The notes beneath the pieces were generated by a model. That model was not told the DNA's origin. It was given only the letters and a program-made list of their open reading frames with translations, and ran no database searches. A DNA stretch of 39,168 nucleotides, taken from assembly GCF_944387725.1 (NCBI RefSeq), contig NZ_CALXGA010000012.1, positions 1-39,168 on the forward strand. The letters are read 5' to 3'. Source of the stretch: an uncultured Intestinimonas sp. (GTDB lineage: Bacteria > Bacillota > Clostridia > Oscillospirales > Oscillospiraceae). Numbering within the stretch: the stretch's first letter is position 1; each line of letters begins with the position of its first letter. A program made the position numbers and the translations under genes. Shown in pieces: positions 6,673 to 13,529 of the stretch.

Positions 6673-8997
6673 GTGAAAGCAGTGATCTTGGCCGGCGGAG
6701 AGGGGCGGCGTCTGCGGCCCATCTCGGCGGGGCTCCCCAAGTCCATGGTCCCCCTCCTGGACCGGCCGGTTCTGGAGCACATCATCGCCCTGCTCCAGCG
6801 CCACGGCATCACCGACCTGGCCCTGGCCCTTCGGGCCATGCCCCGGACGGTGGAATCCTGGTTCGGGGATGGCTCCGGGCTGGGTGTGAAGCTGACCTAC
6901 TTTGTGGAGCGGGAGCCCCTGGGCACGGCGGGCAGCGTCAAGGGGTGCATGTCCTGGCTGGGGGAGGAGGACTTTTTGGTGCTCCACGGCGACATCGTCA
7001 CCGGCATCGACCTCACCGAGGCGGCGGGCTTCCACCGGGCCAGCCGTGGGGATGCCACCCTGGTGCTCAGCCGGTGCGGCGCCCCCCCGGCCTACAGCCA
7101 GGTCCTCACTGGGGACGACGGGAGGGTCCAAAGCATCGTGGACCAGCCTGCCTGGAGCCAGGTCCTCACCGACACGGTGAGCACGGGCATCTGTTTTCTC
7201 ACCGCCAAGGCTATGGCGGAGGTGCCGGAGGGGACCCCCTATGACTTTGACCGGGACCTCTTCCCAAAGCTGCTGGAGGGGGGCGGCACCCTCTGCGGCT
7301 ATACCGCCCCGGGCTTCTGGCGGGACATCGGGGACTGCGGGGCCTATTTGGACTGCGCCGCCCAGGTCCTCTCGGGGCGGACAGGGCTGGACCTGGGCCT
7401 GCCCCTCCGGGCCCCGGGCATCTGGGCGGCGGAGGAGCCCCCGGCGGACGTGACCCTGGTGCCCCCCTGCTGGATCGGCCCCGGGGTTACCCTGGGGGCG
7501 GGGAGCCTCTTGGGCCCCCACGCCGTCCTGGGCCGGGGGAGCTCCGTAGGCCGGCGGAGCCTGGTCCAGCGCAGCGTCCTTATGGAGGAGGCCCGGGTGG
7601 GGGACGGCTGCACCCTCTATGGCGCGGTACTGTGCCGGGGGGCCTCCGCCGGGCGGGGGGCCGTTCTCAATGAGGGGGCCGTGCTGGGCTCCGGCAGTTC
7701 CGCCGGGGCGGAGAGCATCCTCATGGAGCGGGTGAAGGTCTGGCCGGGGCTCCGGGTCCGGGACGAGGCCCGGCTCACCGCCTCTCTGGTGGCCGGCGGG
7801 GCCTCCGAAGGGGTGTCCTTCGGGGACGGCGGCGTCATCCGGGGGACCTTGGAGGGGGGAATCAGCCCCGCCCTTCTGCTGGCCATCGGCGGCAGTCTGG
7901 GGGGCGGGGGCCGGGTGGGCCTGGGGGCCAGCGGGGAGTCCTGCGCCCGGATGCTGGCCCGGTGCGCCGCCAGCGGAGCCGCCGCCGCCGGGGCGGAAGT
8001 GTTTCTCCACGACGGGACCTGCCCCGCCGCCGGGGCCTGGGCGGCGGAGCGGTACGCCCTGCCGGCCTCCCTCTTTGTGGAGCAGGTGGGTGAGCGGCTC
8101 TTCCTCCACTTCTTTGACCGCCGGGGCCTGCCCTTCTCCCGGTCCCGGCAGCGGAGGCTCGAGGGGGCCCTCCTGCGGGGAGAGGTCCACCGGGCGGCGG
8201 CGGAGCGGGTGGGGGCCGGGGAGCACCTGAGCGCCATCCCGGCGGCCATGCCCGCCGACGCCGCCCGCCGGGCCCGGTATGGCCGGGGCCCCCTGACGCC
8301 GGTGGCGGTGTCGGCGCCAGGGACCACGGCGGCCGACCGCATCCTGGCCGCCGCCCTGGAGGAGCTGGGCTGTGTGGTCCTGCGGAAGCGGACCACCGGC
8401 GTGCCCGGCTTTGCCGCCGGGTACGGCGGGCTGCGGCTGTGGGCCTGGGACGAGGAGGGCCGGACCCTCCCCCCGGAGCGGCTGCTGGCCCTGGTGAGCC
8501 TCATCGAGCTGGAAAACGGCGGGGGGCGGGTGGCCCTGCCCGCCGGGTCCCCCGCAGCCATCGAGGCCCTGGCAGGGGGCCGGGAGGGGGCGGTGCTGTC
8601 CCTGGGCCGGGACGGCCCCGAGGCCCAGGAGCTGTACGCCGCCCTGCCCAGTCTCCGGGACGCCGCCTTCGCCGCCGCCCGGATCTGCGTTCGGCTGGGC
8701 CGCACCGGGGAGCGCCTGGCCACCCTGGCGGCCCGGGTGCCCCCCTTTGTGGTCCTCCGCAGGGAGGTCCCTCTCCGCCGGGGCCGTGGGGAGGTCATGC
8801 ACGACCTGGCCCAGCGCCTGGGGGGCGAGGCCGGCCAGGGGGTCCGGGTCAGCGGCCGGGAGGGGGTGGCGTGGCTCTCCCCCCTGAGCCGCCGCTCCGC
8901 CCTCCTGGTGTCGGCGGAGGCCGCCAGCATGGAGGCGGCGGAGGAGCTGTGCACCCGCTGCGTCCAGGAGGTTCTGCGGACGGACCGGCGGCCATAG
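6673..8997 (+). CDS. Sugar-phosphate nucleotidyltransferase fused to a degenerate phosphohexomutase
   Basis: The start is GTG 6673, after AGAGAGG; upstream frame is not conserved. The 774-aa product has an N-terminal nucleotidyltransferase domain (about 1-235): AVILAGGEGRRLRPIS, LPKSMVPLLDRP, LHGDIVTG, FWRDIGDCGAY. A left-handed beta-helix of hexapeptide repeats follows (about 250-395), and then a phosphomannomutase-like region (about 395-774). This is the architecture annotated as mannose-1-phosphate guanylyltransferase / phosphomannomutase. In the third part the usual catalytic serine motif (T/S-x-SHNP) is replaced by SLFVEQVGERLFLHFFDRRG, and no metal-binding DGDGDR is present (LRLWAWDEEGRTL instead). 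The first domain therefore probably makes an NDP-sugar while the mutase domain is structural or regulatory. The sugar and nucleotide are not decided by the sequence. Confidence 0.85.
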   Translation: MKAVILAGGEGRRLRPISAGLPKSMVPLLDRPVLEHIIALLQRHGITDLALALRAMPRTVESWFGDGSGLGVKLTYFVEREPLGTAGSVKGCMSWLGEEDFLVLHGDIVTGIDLTEAAGFHRASRGDATLVLSRCGAPPAYSQVLTGDDGRVQSIVDQPAWSQVLTDTVSTGICFLTAKAMAEVPEGTPYDFDRDLFPKLLEGGGTLCGYTAPGFWRDIGDCGAYLDCAAQVLSGRTGLDLGLPLRAPGIWAAEEPPADVTLVPPCWIGPGVTLGAGSLLGPHAVLGRGSSVGRRSLVQRSVLMEEARVGDGCTLYGAVLCRGASAGRGAVLNEGAVLGSGSSAGAESILMERVKVWPGLRVRDEARLTASLVAGGASEGVSFGDGGVIRGTLEGGISPALLLAIGGSLGGGGRVGLGASGESCARMLARCAASGAAAAGAEVFLHDGTCPAAGAWAAERYALPASLFVEQVGERLFLHFFDRRGLPFSRSRQRRLEGALLRGEVHRAAAERVGAGEHLSAIPAAMPADAARRARYGRGPLTPVAVSAPGTTAADRILAAALEELGCVVLRKRTTGVPGFAAGYGGLRLWAWDEEGRTLPPERLLALVSLIELENGGGRVALPAGSPAAIEALAGGREGAVLSLGRDGPEAQELYAALPSLRDAAFAAARICVRLGRTGERLATLAARVPPFVVLRREVPLRRGRGEVMHDLAQRLGGEAGQGVRVSGREGVAWLSPLSRRSALLVSAEAASMEAAEELCTRCVQEVLRTDRRP

Positions 8998-9003
8998 AGA
9001 TGG

Positions 9004-9043
9004 AAAGGCCGCCCAGGTACCGAGAGGTACTTGGGCGGCCTTT
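9004..9043. terminator. Bidirectional terminator between convergent genes
   Basis: An 18-bp stem, AAAGGCCGCCCAGGTACC (9004-9021) against GGTACTTGGGCGGCCTTT (9026-9043), has one wobble pair and a GAGA loop. It sits just after the stop at 8997 and just before the 3' end of the minus-strand gene at 9052. Confidence 0.85.
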
Positions 9044-9051
9044 GCCGTCGT

Positions 9052-9792
9052 TCAGAGCGCGCCTTCCCCGCCCGCCTGTTCCACCGGCCTGTCCGGCGGC
9101 GGGGCGGTGCGGCGGTCTCGCCGGAGGCGCCGCAGCAGGGCCTCCTCCACCCGGTCGCCATATCGGAGCCCCCCCAGGAAAAGGGCCAGGCCGGCGGCCC
9201 CGATGAGGGCCATGCCCCAGAGAGGGATGGAGACCGCCGAACTCCCCACGGCACAGGCCGCCAGGAGGCCCCAGGGGCGGAAGAGGAGGACGATGGCCAG
9301 AAAGCGGGTCCAGCGGATCTGGGTAAGGCCGGCCAGAATGCAGATCAGGTCGTCGGGGAAGAAGGGAAAGAGGAAGACCAGGGCCAGAAAGACGTCCTGC
9401 TTCCGCCGGAGGACCTCCAGGTAGCGGCCGGAGACCTTTTCCCCCACAAAGCGGTCGGCGAAGCCCTGACCCAGGGTCCGAGCCAGGCCGAAGACGATGA
9501 GGGAGCCCGCCGCCACCGCCAGCCAGGTCAGCAGGAAGGATTCCCACAGGCCGAAGAGGAGGGCCCCGCCGGCGGCGGTGAGGTTGCTGGGGATGGGGGC
9601 CAGAATCACAGAGGCCAGCTGGACCGCCAGAAAGGCCAGCTGGGAATAGGGGGAGAAGGCCGCGATATAGTCCTGAATGCCCTCCAGCGAGGCGGCGGCG
9701 GCGAAAAAGCCCGTCCGCCAGAGAAGATATCCGCCCGCCCCCAGAAGGACCAGAGCGGCGAACAGGGCGGCGGTCCATTTGGTTTTCTTCAT
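9052..9792 (-). CDS. TVP38/TMEM64-family (VTT domain) membrane protein
   Basis: The 246-aa product begins with a membrane segment (WTAALFAALVLLGAGGYLLW) and carries the VTT/SNARE-associated core: FLAVQLASVILAPIPSNL, then GGALLFGLWESFLLTWLAVAAGS, the FGLARTLGQG element, and LVFLFPFFPDDLICILAGL. Family members are integral membrane proteins related to DedA and implicated in lipid scrambling or membrane homeostasis; the substrate here is unknown. ATG 9792 is chosen because it follows GGGGG and starts the hydrophobic N-terminus; the earlier in-frame start would lie inside the perfect hairpin at 9836. It is convergent with the nucleotidyltransferase gene. Confidence 0.85.
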   Translation of the reverse strand: MKKTKWTAALFAALVLLGAGGYLLWRTGFFAAAASLEGIQDYIAAFSPYSQLAFLAVQLASVILAPIPSNLTAAGGALLFGLWESFLLTWLAVAAGSLIVFGLARTLGQGFADRFVGEKVSGRYLEVLRRKQDVFLALVFLFPFFPDDLICILAGLTQIRWTRFLAIVLLFRPWGLLAACAVGSSAVSIPLWGMALIGAAGLALFLGGLRYGDRVEEALLRRLRRDRRTAPPPDRPVEQAGGEGAL

Positions 9793-9835
9793 GTGTGCAT
9801 CCCCCGTTTCTTTTGTCCTTATTCTGATGCGTGCC

Positions 9836-9880
9836 GAACAAGGCCGAAAGCCTTGAAAGCCAAGGCTTTCGGCCTTGTTC
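9836..9880. repeat. Perfect 20-bp inverted repeat, hairpin 1
   Basis: The arms at 9836-9855 and 9861-9880 are exact complements around an AAAGC loop. The left arm begins GAACAAGGCCGAAAGCC. No T-tract follows on either strand, so this is not a typical intrinsic terminator. Confidence 0.85.
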
Positions 9881-9925
9881 AAGTGCAAGGGTTTTGGGCG
9901 ATTTCAGCCCAAAACCCTTGCACTT
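9881..9925. repeat. Perfect 19-bp inverted repeat, hairpin 2
   Basis: The arms at 9881-9899 and 9907-9925 are exact complements around a 7-nt loop. It begins at the base after hairpin 1, so the two stems could stack coaxially. The left arm begins AAGTGCAAGGGTTTTGGGC. Confidence 0.85.
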
Positions 9926-10268
9926 CCTGCGGTGGCAGGTCCATGCCGCCTCAGGAGGACGCATTGCGGCAATGGCTGAATTCTTCCCACAAGCGCCGAT
10001 TTCGGTGTATATGGGAAGAATTGTGCGGCTGTGCCGTGCGAATCAGCCGCTTTGCGGTTTGTTCAGCAGACATTAGATTACCACACCAGCCCGGAGAAAA
10101 CCATTACAAATCCCTTAAGATTTTTGGAACTTTCCTCCGGCGGGCAAGAAAAAGGGCCGGGAGAGGGTCCGGGCCTGCCTGCCCCCGGTCCGGCCAAGGG
10201 GCAGACAAGTCCGGCCGCTCCACGGCCTTCCTGTCTGTGCACGGGCTTTCTATCTCTATCGGAAAGGA

Positions 10269-10294
10269 CAAAAAATCCACACCCTGCGGTGTGG
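10269..10294 (-). terminator. Intrinsic terminator of the 29-codon gene
   Basis: CCACACC and GGTGTGG (10277-10283 and 10288-10294) pair around a 4-nt loop, and the minus strand continues with ATTTTTT. It lies 25 bases after the small gene's stop. Confidence 0.75.
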
Positions 10295-10318
10295 TCCTGC
10301 CGTCCACATGATCCGATT

Positions 10319-10408
10319 TTATCGGTCGCTGATGGGCTGCTCCATATTGCCGCCGAAGATCAGATCATCGACATCCAGAGCCCGGGTTTGGGTTTCGCGC
10401 GTCCACAT
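10319..10408 (-). CDS. Putative 29-aa peptide gene with its own promoter and terminator
   Basis: ATG 10408-10406 follows a very strong AAGGAGGTG nine bases upstream. The frame of 29 codons ends in TAA at 10319. A sigma-A promoter and a terminator bracket it, making a complete transcription unit of about 165 nt. The peptide is acidic and hydrophilic, starts MWTRETQTR, and has a central LDVDDLIFGG followed by a 9-residue tail, NMEQPISDR. The Gly-Gly after a hydrophobic/acidic stretch resembles double-glycine leader peptides, but no exporter or modification gene lies nearby, so secretion is speculation. It has no cysteine and no membrane segment. I do not recognise a family. Confidence 0.6.
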   Translation of the reverse strand: MWTRETQTRALDVDDLIFGGNMEQPISDR

Positions 10409-10441
10409 GCTACACAACACCTCCTTTTCAATTCTGAATGG

Positions 10442-10470
10442 ATTATACCATCCCTGGCAGAGAAATGCAA
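10442..10470 (-). promoter_or_regulatory. Sigma-A promoter of the 29-codon gene
   Basis: TTGCAT (10470-10465) and TATAAT (10447-10442) with a 17-bp spacer. The predicted start site near 10435 gives a leader of about 27 nt. Confidence 0.8.
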
Positions 10471-10541
10471 GAGGGCATTTGTATATAATATATAAATTTA
10501 TGGTAAACAAATTGTGAATTGTGTCGAGACAGCGGACAGCC

Positions 10542-10580
10542 CCGGCGCCCCTCCCACCCATGGCTGCGGAGGGGCGCCGG
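10542..10580 (-). terminator. Hairpin after the symporter gene
   Basis: CCGGCGCCCCTCC (10542-10554) and GGAGGGGCGCCGG (10568-10580) form a perfect 13-bp stem, starting three bases beyond the symporter stop. The following minus-strand sequence lacks a strong T-tract. Confidence 0.6.
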
Positions 10581-10583
10581 AGA

Positions 10584-12137
10584 TCAGGACTCCCTGCCGG
10601 GGTCCCCCAGGGCCTCCCGCTGGGGGACCAGCACCTGCTGGTCGTAGCAGGCGAAGGCGCTGTCCACCAAGTCCCGGTCAGGCCGGGGGGTGGCCAGGGA
10701 GACCAGGGGCACCAGCACCAGCCCCGCCAACATGCAGAAGGCCCCGGCGTTGATGGGGGACTGGAGCAGGGCGGGGAAGGAGCCGCCAAAGAAGATGTTG
10801 GCCAGCATCACCCCGGTGGAGAAGAGGAAGCAGCACCAGCAGGCGGCCTTGGTGGTCCGCTTCCAGTATAGTCCGTAGAGGAAGGGGGCCAGGAAGGCCC
10901 CGGCCAGAGCCCCCCAGGAGACCCCCATGAGCTGGGCGATGAAGGTGACGCTGGAGTGGTACTGCACCAGGGCCAGGACCACCGAAATGGCGATGAAGGC
11001 CACAATGAGGCAGCGCATCAGGAAGACCTGCCGCCGCTCCGGCAGGTTCGGGAGGAAGCGGTCCTTCAAAAAGTCCAGGGTCAGGGTGGAGCTGGAGGTG
11101 AGCACCAGGGAGGAGAGGGTGGACATAGAGGCTGAGAGGACCAGAATGACCACAATGCCGATGAGCAGGTCGGAAAGGCCGGAGAGCATGGCGGGGATGA
11201 TGGCGTCATAGCCCTCTGCGGCCACATCCACCTGTCCGCCGTAGAGCCGCCCAAAGCCTCCCAGGAAGTAGCAGCCCCCGGCCACCACGGCGGCGAAGAG
11301 GGTGGAGATGACGGTGCCGGTCTCAATAGCGCGCTCACTCTTGATGGCGTAGAACTTCTGGACCATCTGGGGCAGGCCCCAGGTCCCCAGGGAGGTCAGG
11401 AGGACCACCCCCAGCAGGTTCACAGGGTCCGGGCCGAAGAAGGAGGCGAAGACCCCGGGGGCCTCCGACACGGAGGGGTCGCTGACCTGGGACAGGGCTT
11501 CCAGGGCGGGCAGGAAACCCCCGTGGCGGCTCAGCACCGCCCCGATGACGGCACAGATGCCCACGATCATGATGAGCCCCTGGATGAAGTCGTTGATGGC
11601 GGTGGCCATGTAGCCCCCGGCGATGACGTAGACCCCGGTGAGGGCGGCCATAACGATGACGCAGACGGCGTAGTCGATGTGGAAGGCCATGCCGAAGAGC
11701 CGGGACAGGCCGTTATAGAGGGAGGCGGTGTAGGGGATCAAAAAGAGGAAGGTGATGGCCGAGGCCGCCAGCTTCAGGGGCCTGCTGCCAAACCGGCGGC
11801 CGAAGAACTCCGGCATGGTGGAGGAGTCCAGGTGCTGGGTCATGATGCGGGTCCGGCGGCCCAGCACCACCCAGGCCAGCAGGGAGCCCAGCAGGGCGTT
11901 GCCAATACCCACCCAGGTGGCGGCGATGCCGTATCTCCAGCCGAACTGCCCGGCGTAGCCCACAAAGACCACGGCGGAGAAATAGGAGGCGCCGTAGGCA
12001 AAGGCGGTGAGCCAGGGCCCCACCGAGCGGCCTCCCAGCACAAAGCTGCTGACATCGGCGGCCTGCCTCCGGCAGTAGAGGCCCACCGCCGCCATCACAC
12101 TGAAAAACGCCACAAGCAGCGCCAGCTTGATCCCCAT
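10584..12137 (-). CDS. Sodium:solute symporter family (SSS) protein
   Basis: The 517-aa product has about 13 hydrophobic segments and SSS-family landmarks: an early VSSFVLGGRSVGPWLTAFAYGASYFSA region, then GGYMATAINDFIQG, then LTSLGTWGLPQMVQKFYAIKSE, and LSASMSTLSSLVLTSSS, which covers the Na+-binding part of TM8. SSS proteins couple Na+ entry to uptake of solutes such as amino acids, carboxylates or pantothenate; the substrate cannot be told here. The start is set at ATG 12137, after GGGAGAGGGAG; a TTG seven codons earlier is possible. The gene has its own promoter, and a GntR regulator lies just upstream in the same direction, so it is a likely target of that regulator. Confidence 0.9.
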   Translation of the reverse strand: MGIKLALLVAFFSVMAAVGLYCRRQAADVSSFVLGGRSVGPWLTAFAYGASYFSAVVFVGYAGQFGWRYGIAATWVGIGNALLGSLLAWVVLGRRTRIMTQHLDSSTMPEFFGRRFGSRPLKLAASAITFLFLIPYTASLYNGLSRLFGMAFHIDYAVCVIVMAALTGVYVIAGGYMATAINDFIQGLIMIVGICAVIGAVLSRHGGFLPALEALSQVSDPSVSEAPGVFASFFGPDPVNLLGVVLLTSLGTWGLPQMVQKFYAIKSERAIETGTVISTLFAAVVAGGCYFLGGFGRLYGGQVDVAAEGYDAIIPAMLSGLSDLLIGIVVILVLSASMSTLSSLVLTSSSTLTLDFLKDRFLPNLPERRQVFLMRCLIVAFIAISVVLALVQYHSSVTFIAQLMGVSWGALAGAFLAPFLYGLYWKRTTKAACWCCFLFSTGVMLANIFFGGSFPALLQSPINAGAFCMLAGLVLVPLVSLATPRPDRDLVDSAFACYDQQVLVPQREALGDPGRES

Positions 12138-12182
12138 ACCATACGCTCCCTCTCCCAAAAATTTTTCGCTTTGATGTGTTGA

Positions 12183-12211
12183 AGTTTAACGCATAAAATC
12201 AATAAAGTCAA
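12183..12211 (-). promoter_or_regulatory. Sigma-A promoter of the symporter gene
   Basis: TTGACT (12211-12206) and TAAACT (12188-12183) with a 17-bp spacer lie downstream of the regulator's terminator, so the symporter is transcribed separately from the GntR gene. Confidence 0.7.
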
Positions 12212-12253
12212 GAAGAATTTTTCCGGCGCGGCCTTTGGGTTGGGCATCCCGGC

Positions 12254-12289
12254 AAAAAAGCGCCGGCCCGGGGGCTCCCGGGCCGGCGC
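12254..12289 (-). terminator. Intrinsic terminator of the GntR gene
   Basis: A perfect 13-bp stem, GCGCCGGCCCGGG (12260-12272) with CCCGGGCCGGCGC (12277-12289), is followed on the minus strand by TTTTTT. Confidence 0.9.
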
Positions 12290-12323
12290 GGCTGCTTCTG
12301 CCAGAGGTTCAAAGGACGGGCCT

Positions 12324-13025
12324 TCAGAGCAGCCCCACCATGGCGGAGTCCACCACCTGGAAGTGCTCCCGCATCATGCGGACAGCCTCCAGGGCGTTGT
12401 GGTCCTGGAGGGCCAGGACAATGCCCTGATGGGAGTCCTGGAGGCGCTTGCGGTAGCTCTCATCCCGCATGGTCCGCTCCCGAATGTGGCTGATGAAGCC
12501 CTCAATGGTCTCGTTCATGGCCCGAAGGATGACCATGATCAGCTGGTTGCCCGCCGCCTCCGCGATGAGGAAGTGGAGGCGCTTATCCAGCACCGTGCTG
12601 CGGGAGATATCCTCCTCGTCCCGGAGCTTCCACACCAGGTCCTCCAGCTCGCTGAGCTGGGCCGGGGTGATGCGCTGGGCGGCCAGACGGACCGCCTCGC
12701 TCTCCAGGCCCTGCCGGAGCTCGCTGACCTGCCGGTAGTCGGTGGCCCCCAGGAGCATCATCATCTGGGTGGACTCGGCCAGGTTCTTCTCAATGTCGCA
12801 GGAGACAAAGTTCCCCGCCCCCTGGGTGCTGGAGATGAAGCCCATGAGCCCCAGCATCCGCAGGGCCTCCCGGACGGAGTTCCGGCCCACCCCCAGCTGT
12901 TCGGCCAGCTCCCGCTCCGGGGGGAGTTTTTCCCCCTGCTTAAGCTCGCCCTTGAGGATCTCACCCTTAATGTAGCTGATGACCCGCTCATATGCTCTTC
13001 CCTGCTGCGCGTTTTCCTCTTTCAT
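12324..13025 (-). CDS. GntR-family (FadR subfamily) transcriptional regulator
   Basis: The 233-aa product has an N-terminal winged helix: RVISYIKGEILKGELKQGEK, then LPPERELAEQLGVGRNSVREAL and LRMLGLMGFISSTQGAGNFV (about residues 12-75). An all-helical FCD effector domain follows (about 90-225) with the family's metal or ligand histidines, as in LHFLIAEAAGN and SHQGIVLAL. FCD regulators usually sense organic acids or sugar acids. The ATG at 13025 follows GGAG; a GTG four codons earlier is also possible. A 15-bp palindrome lies just downstream of its own -10 box, pointing to autoregulation. The adjacent symporter is the likely second target. Confidence 0.9.
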   Translation of the reverse strand: MKEENAQQGRAYERVISYIKGEILKGELKQGEKLPPERELAEQLGVGRNSVREALRMLGLMGFISSTQGAGNFVSCDIEKNLAESTQMMMLLGATDYRQVSELRQGLESEAVRLAAQRITPAQLSELEDLVWKLRDEEDISRSTVLDKRLHFLIAEAAGNQLIMVILRAMNETIEGFISHIRERTMRDESYRKRLQDSHQGIVLALQDHNALEAVRMMREHFQVVDSAMVGLL

Positions 13026-13051
13026 CGTTTCGCCCACTCCGTTTGCTGCAA

Positions 13052-13110
13052 AACCGCTTAGCGGTTGATTTGGCAGAGAGTATTATACCATATTCCATGA
13101 AAAATGCCAG
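13052..13110 (-). promoter_or_regulatory. Promoter and palindromic operator of the GntR gene
   Basis: CTGGCA (13110-13105) and TATAAT (13087-13082), spaced 17 bp, precede a perfect palindrome AACCGCTTAGCGGTT (13052-13066), about 15 bp after the -10 box. Short palindromes in this position are usual for GntR autoregulation. The palindrome was not found upstream of the symporter. Confidence 0.6.
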
Positions 13111-13238
13111 GGGGATTTCAATTTTTCAGTGGCTTTCTTTCCCCTGTCGCTTTTTGCGGCATCTGGTCACAAAGGGGCGGCGCCGGCATAGGATAGAGGG
13201 CGGGCAGGACCCGCAAATGGAACAGGGAGGACGAGAAC

Positions 13239-13466
13239 ATGTGTTTTGCGCAAAATTCCTGCTGTAACCGCTGCTGCTGCGGCTGCCGCTGGCGCTCCGG
13301 GTGCGGCTGCACCGGAACCGCCCGGAATTCCGTCTCCAGCGCCGACAGCTGCGGCTGTGGCTCGGATGTCTGGGCCCAGGCGATGGCCCTGGCGGAGGCT
13401 GCGGAGCGCGGCGAGAGCTGCAATGGCTGCAATGGCTGCAACAGCTGCAACAGCTGCAACAGCTGA
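13239..13466 (+). CDS. Cysteine-rich repeat micro-protein (75 aa)
   Basis: ATG 13239 follows AGGGAGG eight bases upstream, and a terminator follows the TGA at 13466. The product has a very cysteine-rich N-terminal part (SCCNRCCCGCRWRSGCGC), a short cysteine-free helix-like middle (VWAQAMALAEAAERGE) and a C-terminal CNGCNGCNSCNSCNS tail made by a 9-bp tandem repeat. About a fifth of all residues are cysteine. Metal binding, a thiol-rich structural role (for example a spore or envelope protein) or a modified peptide are all possible; none is shown. No promoter of good quality is visible. I do not recognise a named family. Confidence 0.6.
   Translation: MCFAQNSCCNRCCCGCRWRSGCGCTGTARNSVSSADSCGCGSDVWAQAMALAEAAERGESCNGCNGCNSCNSCNS
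13416..13460 (+). repeat. Five tandem 9-bp units inside the Cys-rich gene
   Basis: Units read RGCTGCAAY five times in a row and encode repeated (S/G)CN triplets. The array keeps frame, so copy-number change by slippage would lengthen or shorten the tail without breaking the gene. Confidence 0.9.
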
Positions 13467-13484
13467 CGCTTCGCCGGGACAGCA

Positions 13485-13513
13485 AAGGAAGGACGCCCCA
13501 GGCGTCCTTCCTT
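13485..13513. terminator. Bidirectional terminator between convergent genes
   Basis: AAGGAAGGACGCC (13485-13497) and GGCGTCCTTCCTT (13501-13513) pair with a 3-nt loop. It lies between the Cys-rich gene and the 3' end of the lipoprotein gene, with A/T-rich sequence on both outer sides. Confidence 0.8.
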
Positions 13514-13529
13514 ATATATGTAGGGCTGC

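Larger units (their letters stand above)
9793..10268. other. Gene-free region with consecutive hairpins
   Basis: No convincing gene is seen between the TVP38 start and the small gene at 10319. After the two perfect hairpins come CATTG-CGG-CAATG (9962-9974), AATTCTTCCCA paired with TGGGAAGAATT (9979-9989 with 10012-10022, enclosing CCGA-TT-TCGG), and GCGGCTG paired with CAGCCGC (about 10025-10053). The run could be a dispersed intergenic repeat or a structured RNA; the sequence does not decide which. The stretch 10090-10268 shows nothing I can name. Confidence 0.6.

Noticed and set aside
6610..8802. Long open frame antisense to the nucleotidyltransferase fusion
   Set aside because: Composition is Gly/Pro/Ala repeats expected from the complementary strand of GC-rich codons; no ribosome site or domain.
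10104..10307. 67-codon minus-strand frame downstream of the 29-codon gene
   Set aside because: It begins just before the terminator stem, has no ribosome site and shows no recognisable domain.
13416..13460. CRISPR-like array
   Set aside because: Units are 9 bp, contiguous and in coding frame, with no spacers.
13118..13485. Minus-strand frames with Leu/Gln or Cys/Ser repeats opposite the Cys-rich gene
   Set aside because: They read the complement of the tandem array; the plus frame has the ribosome site and terminator.
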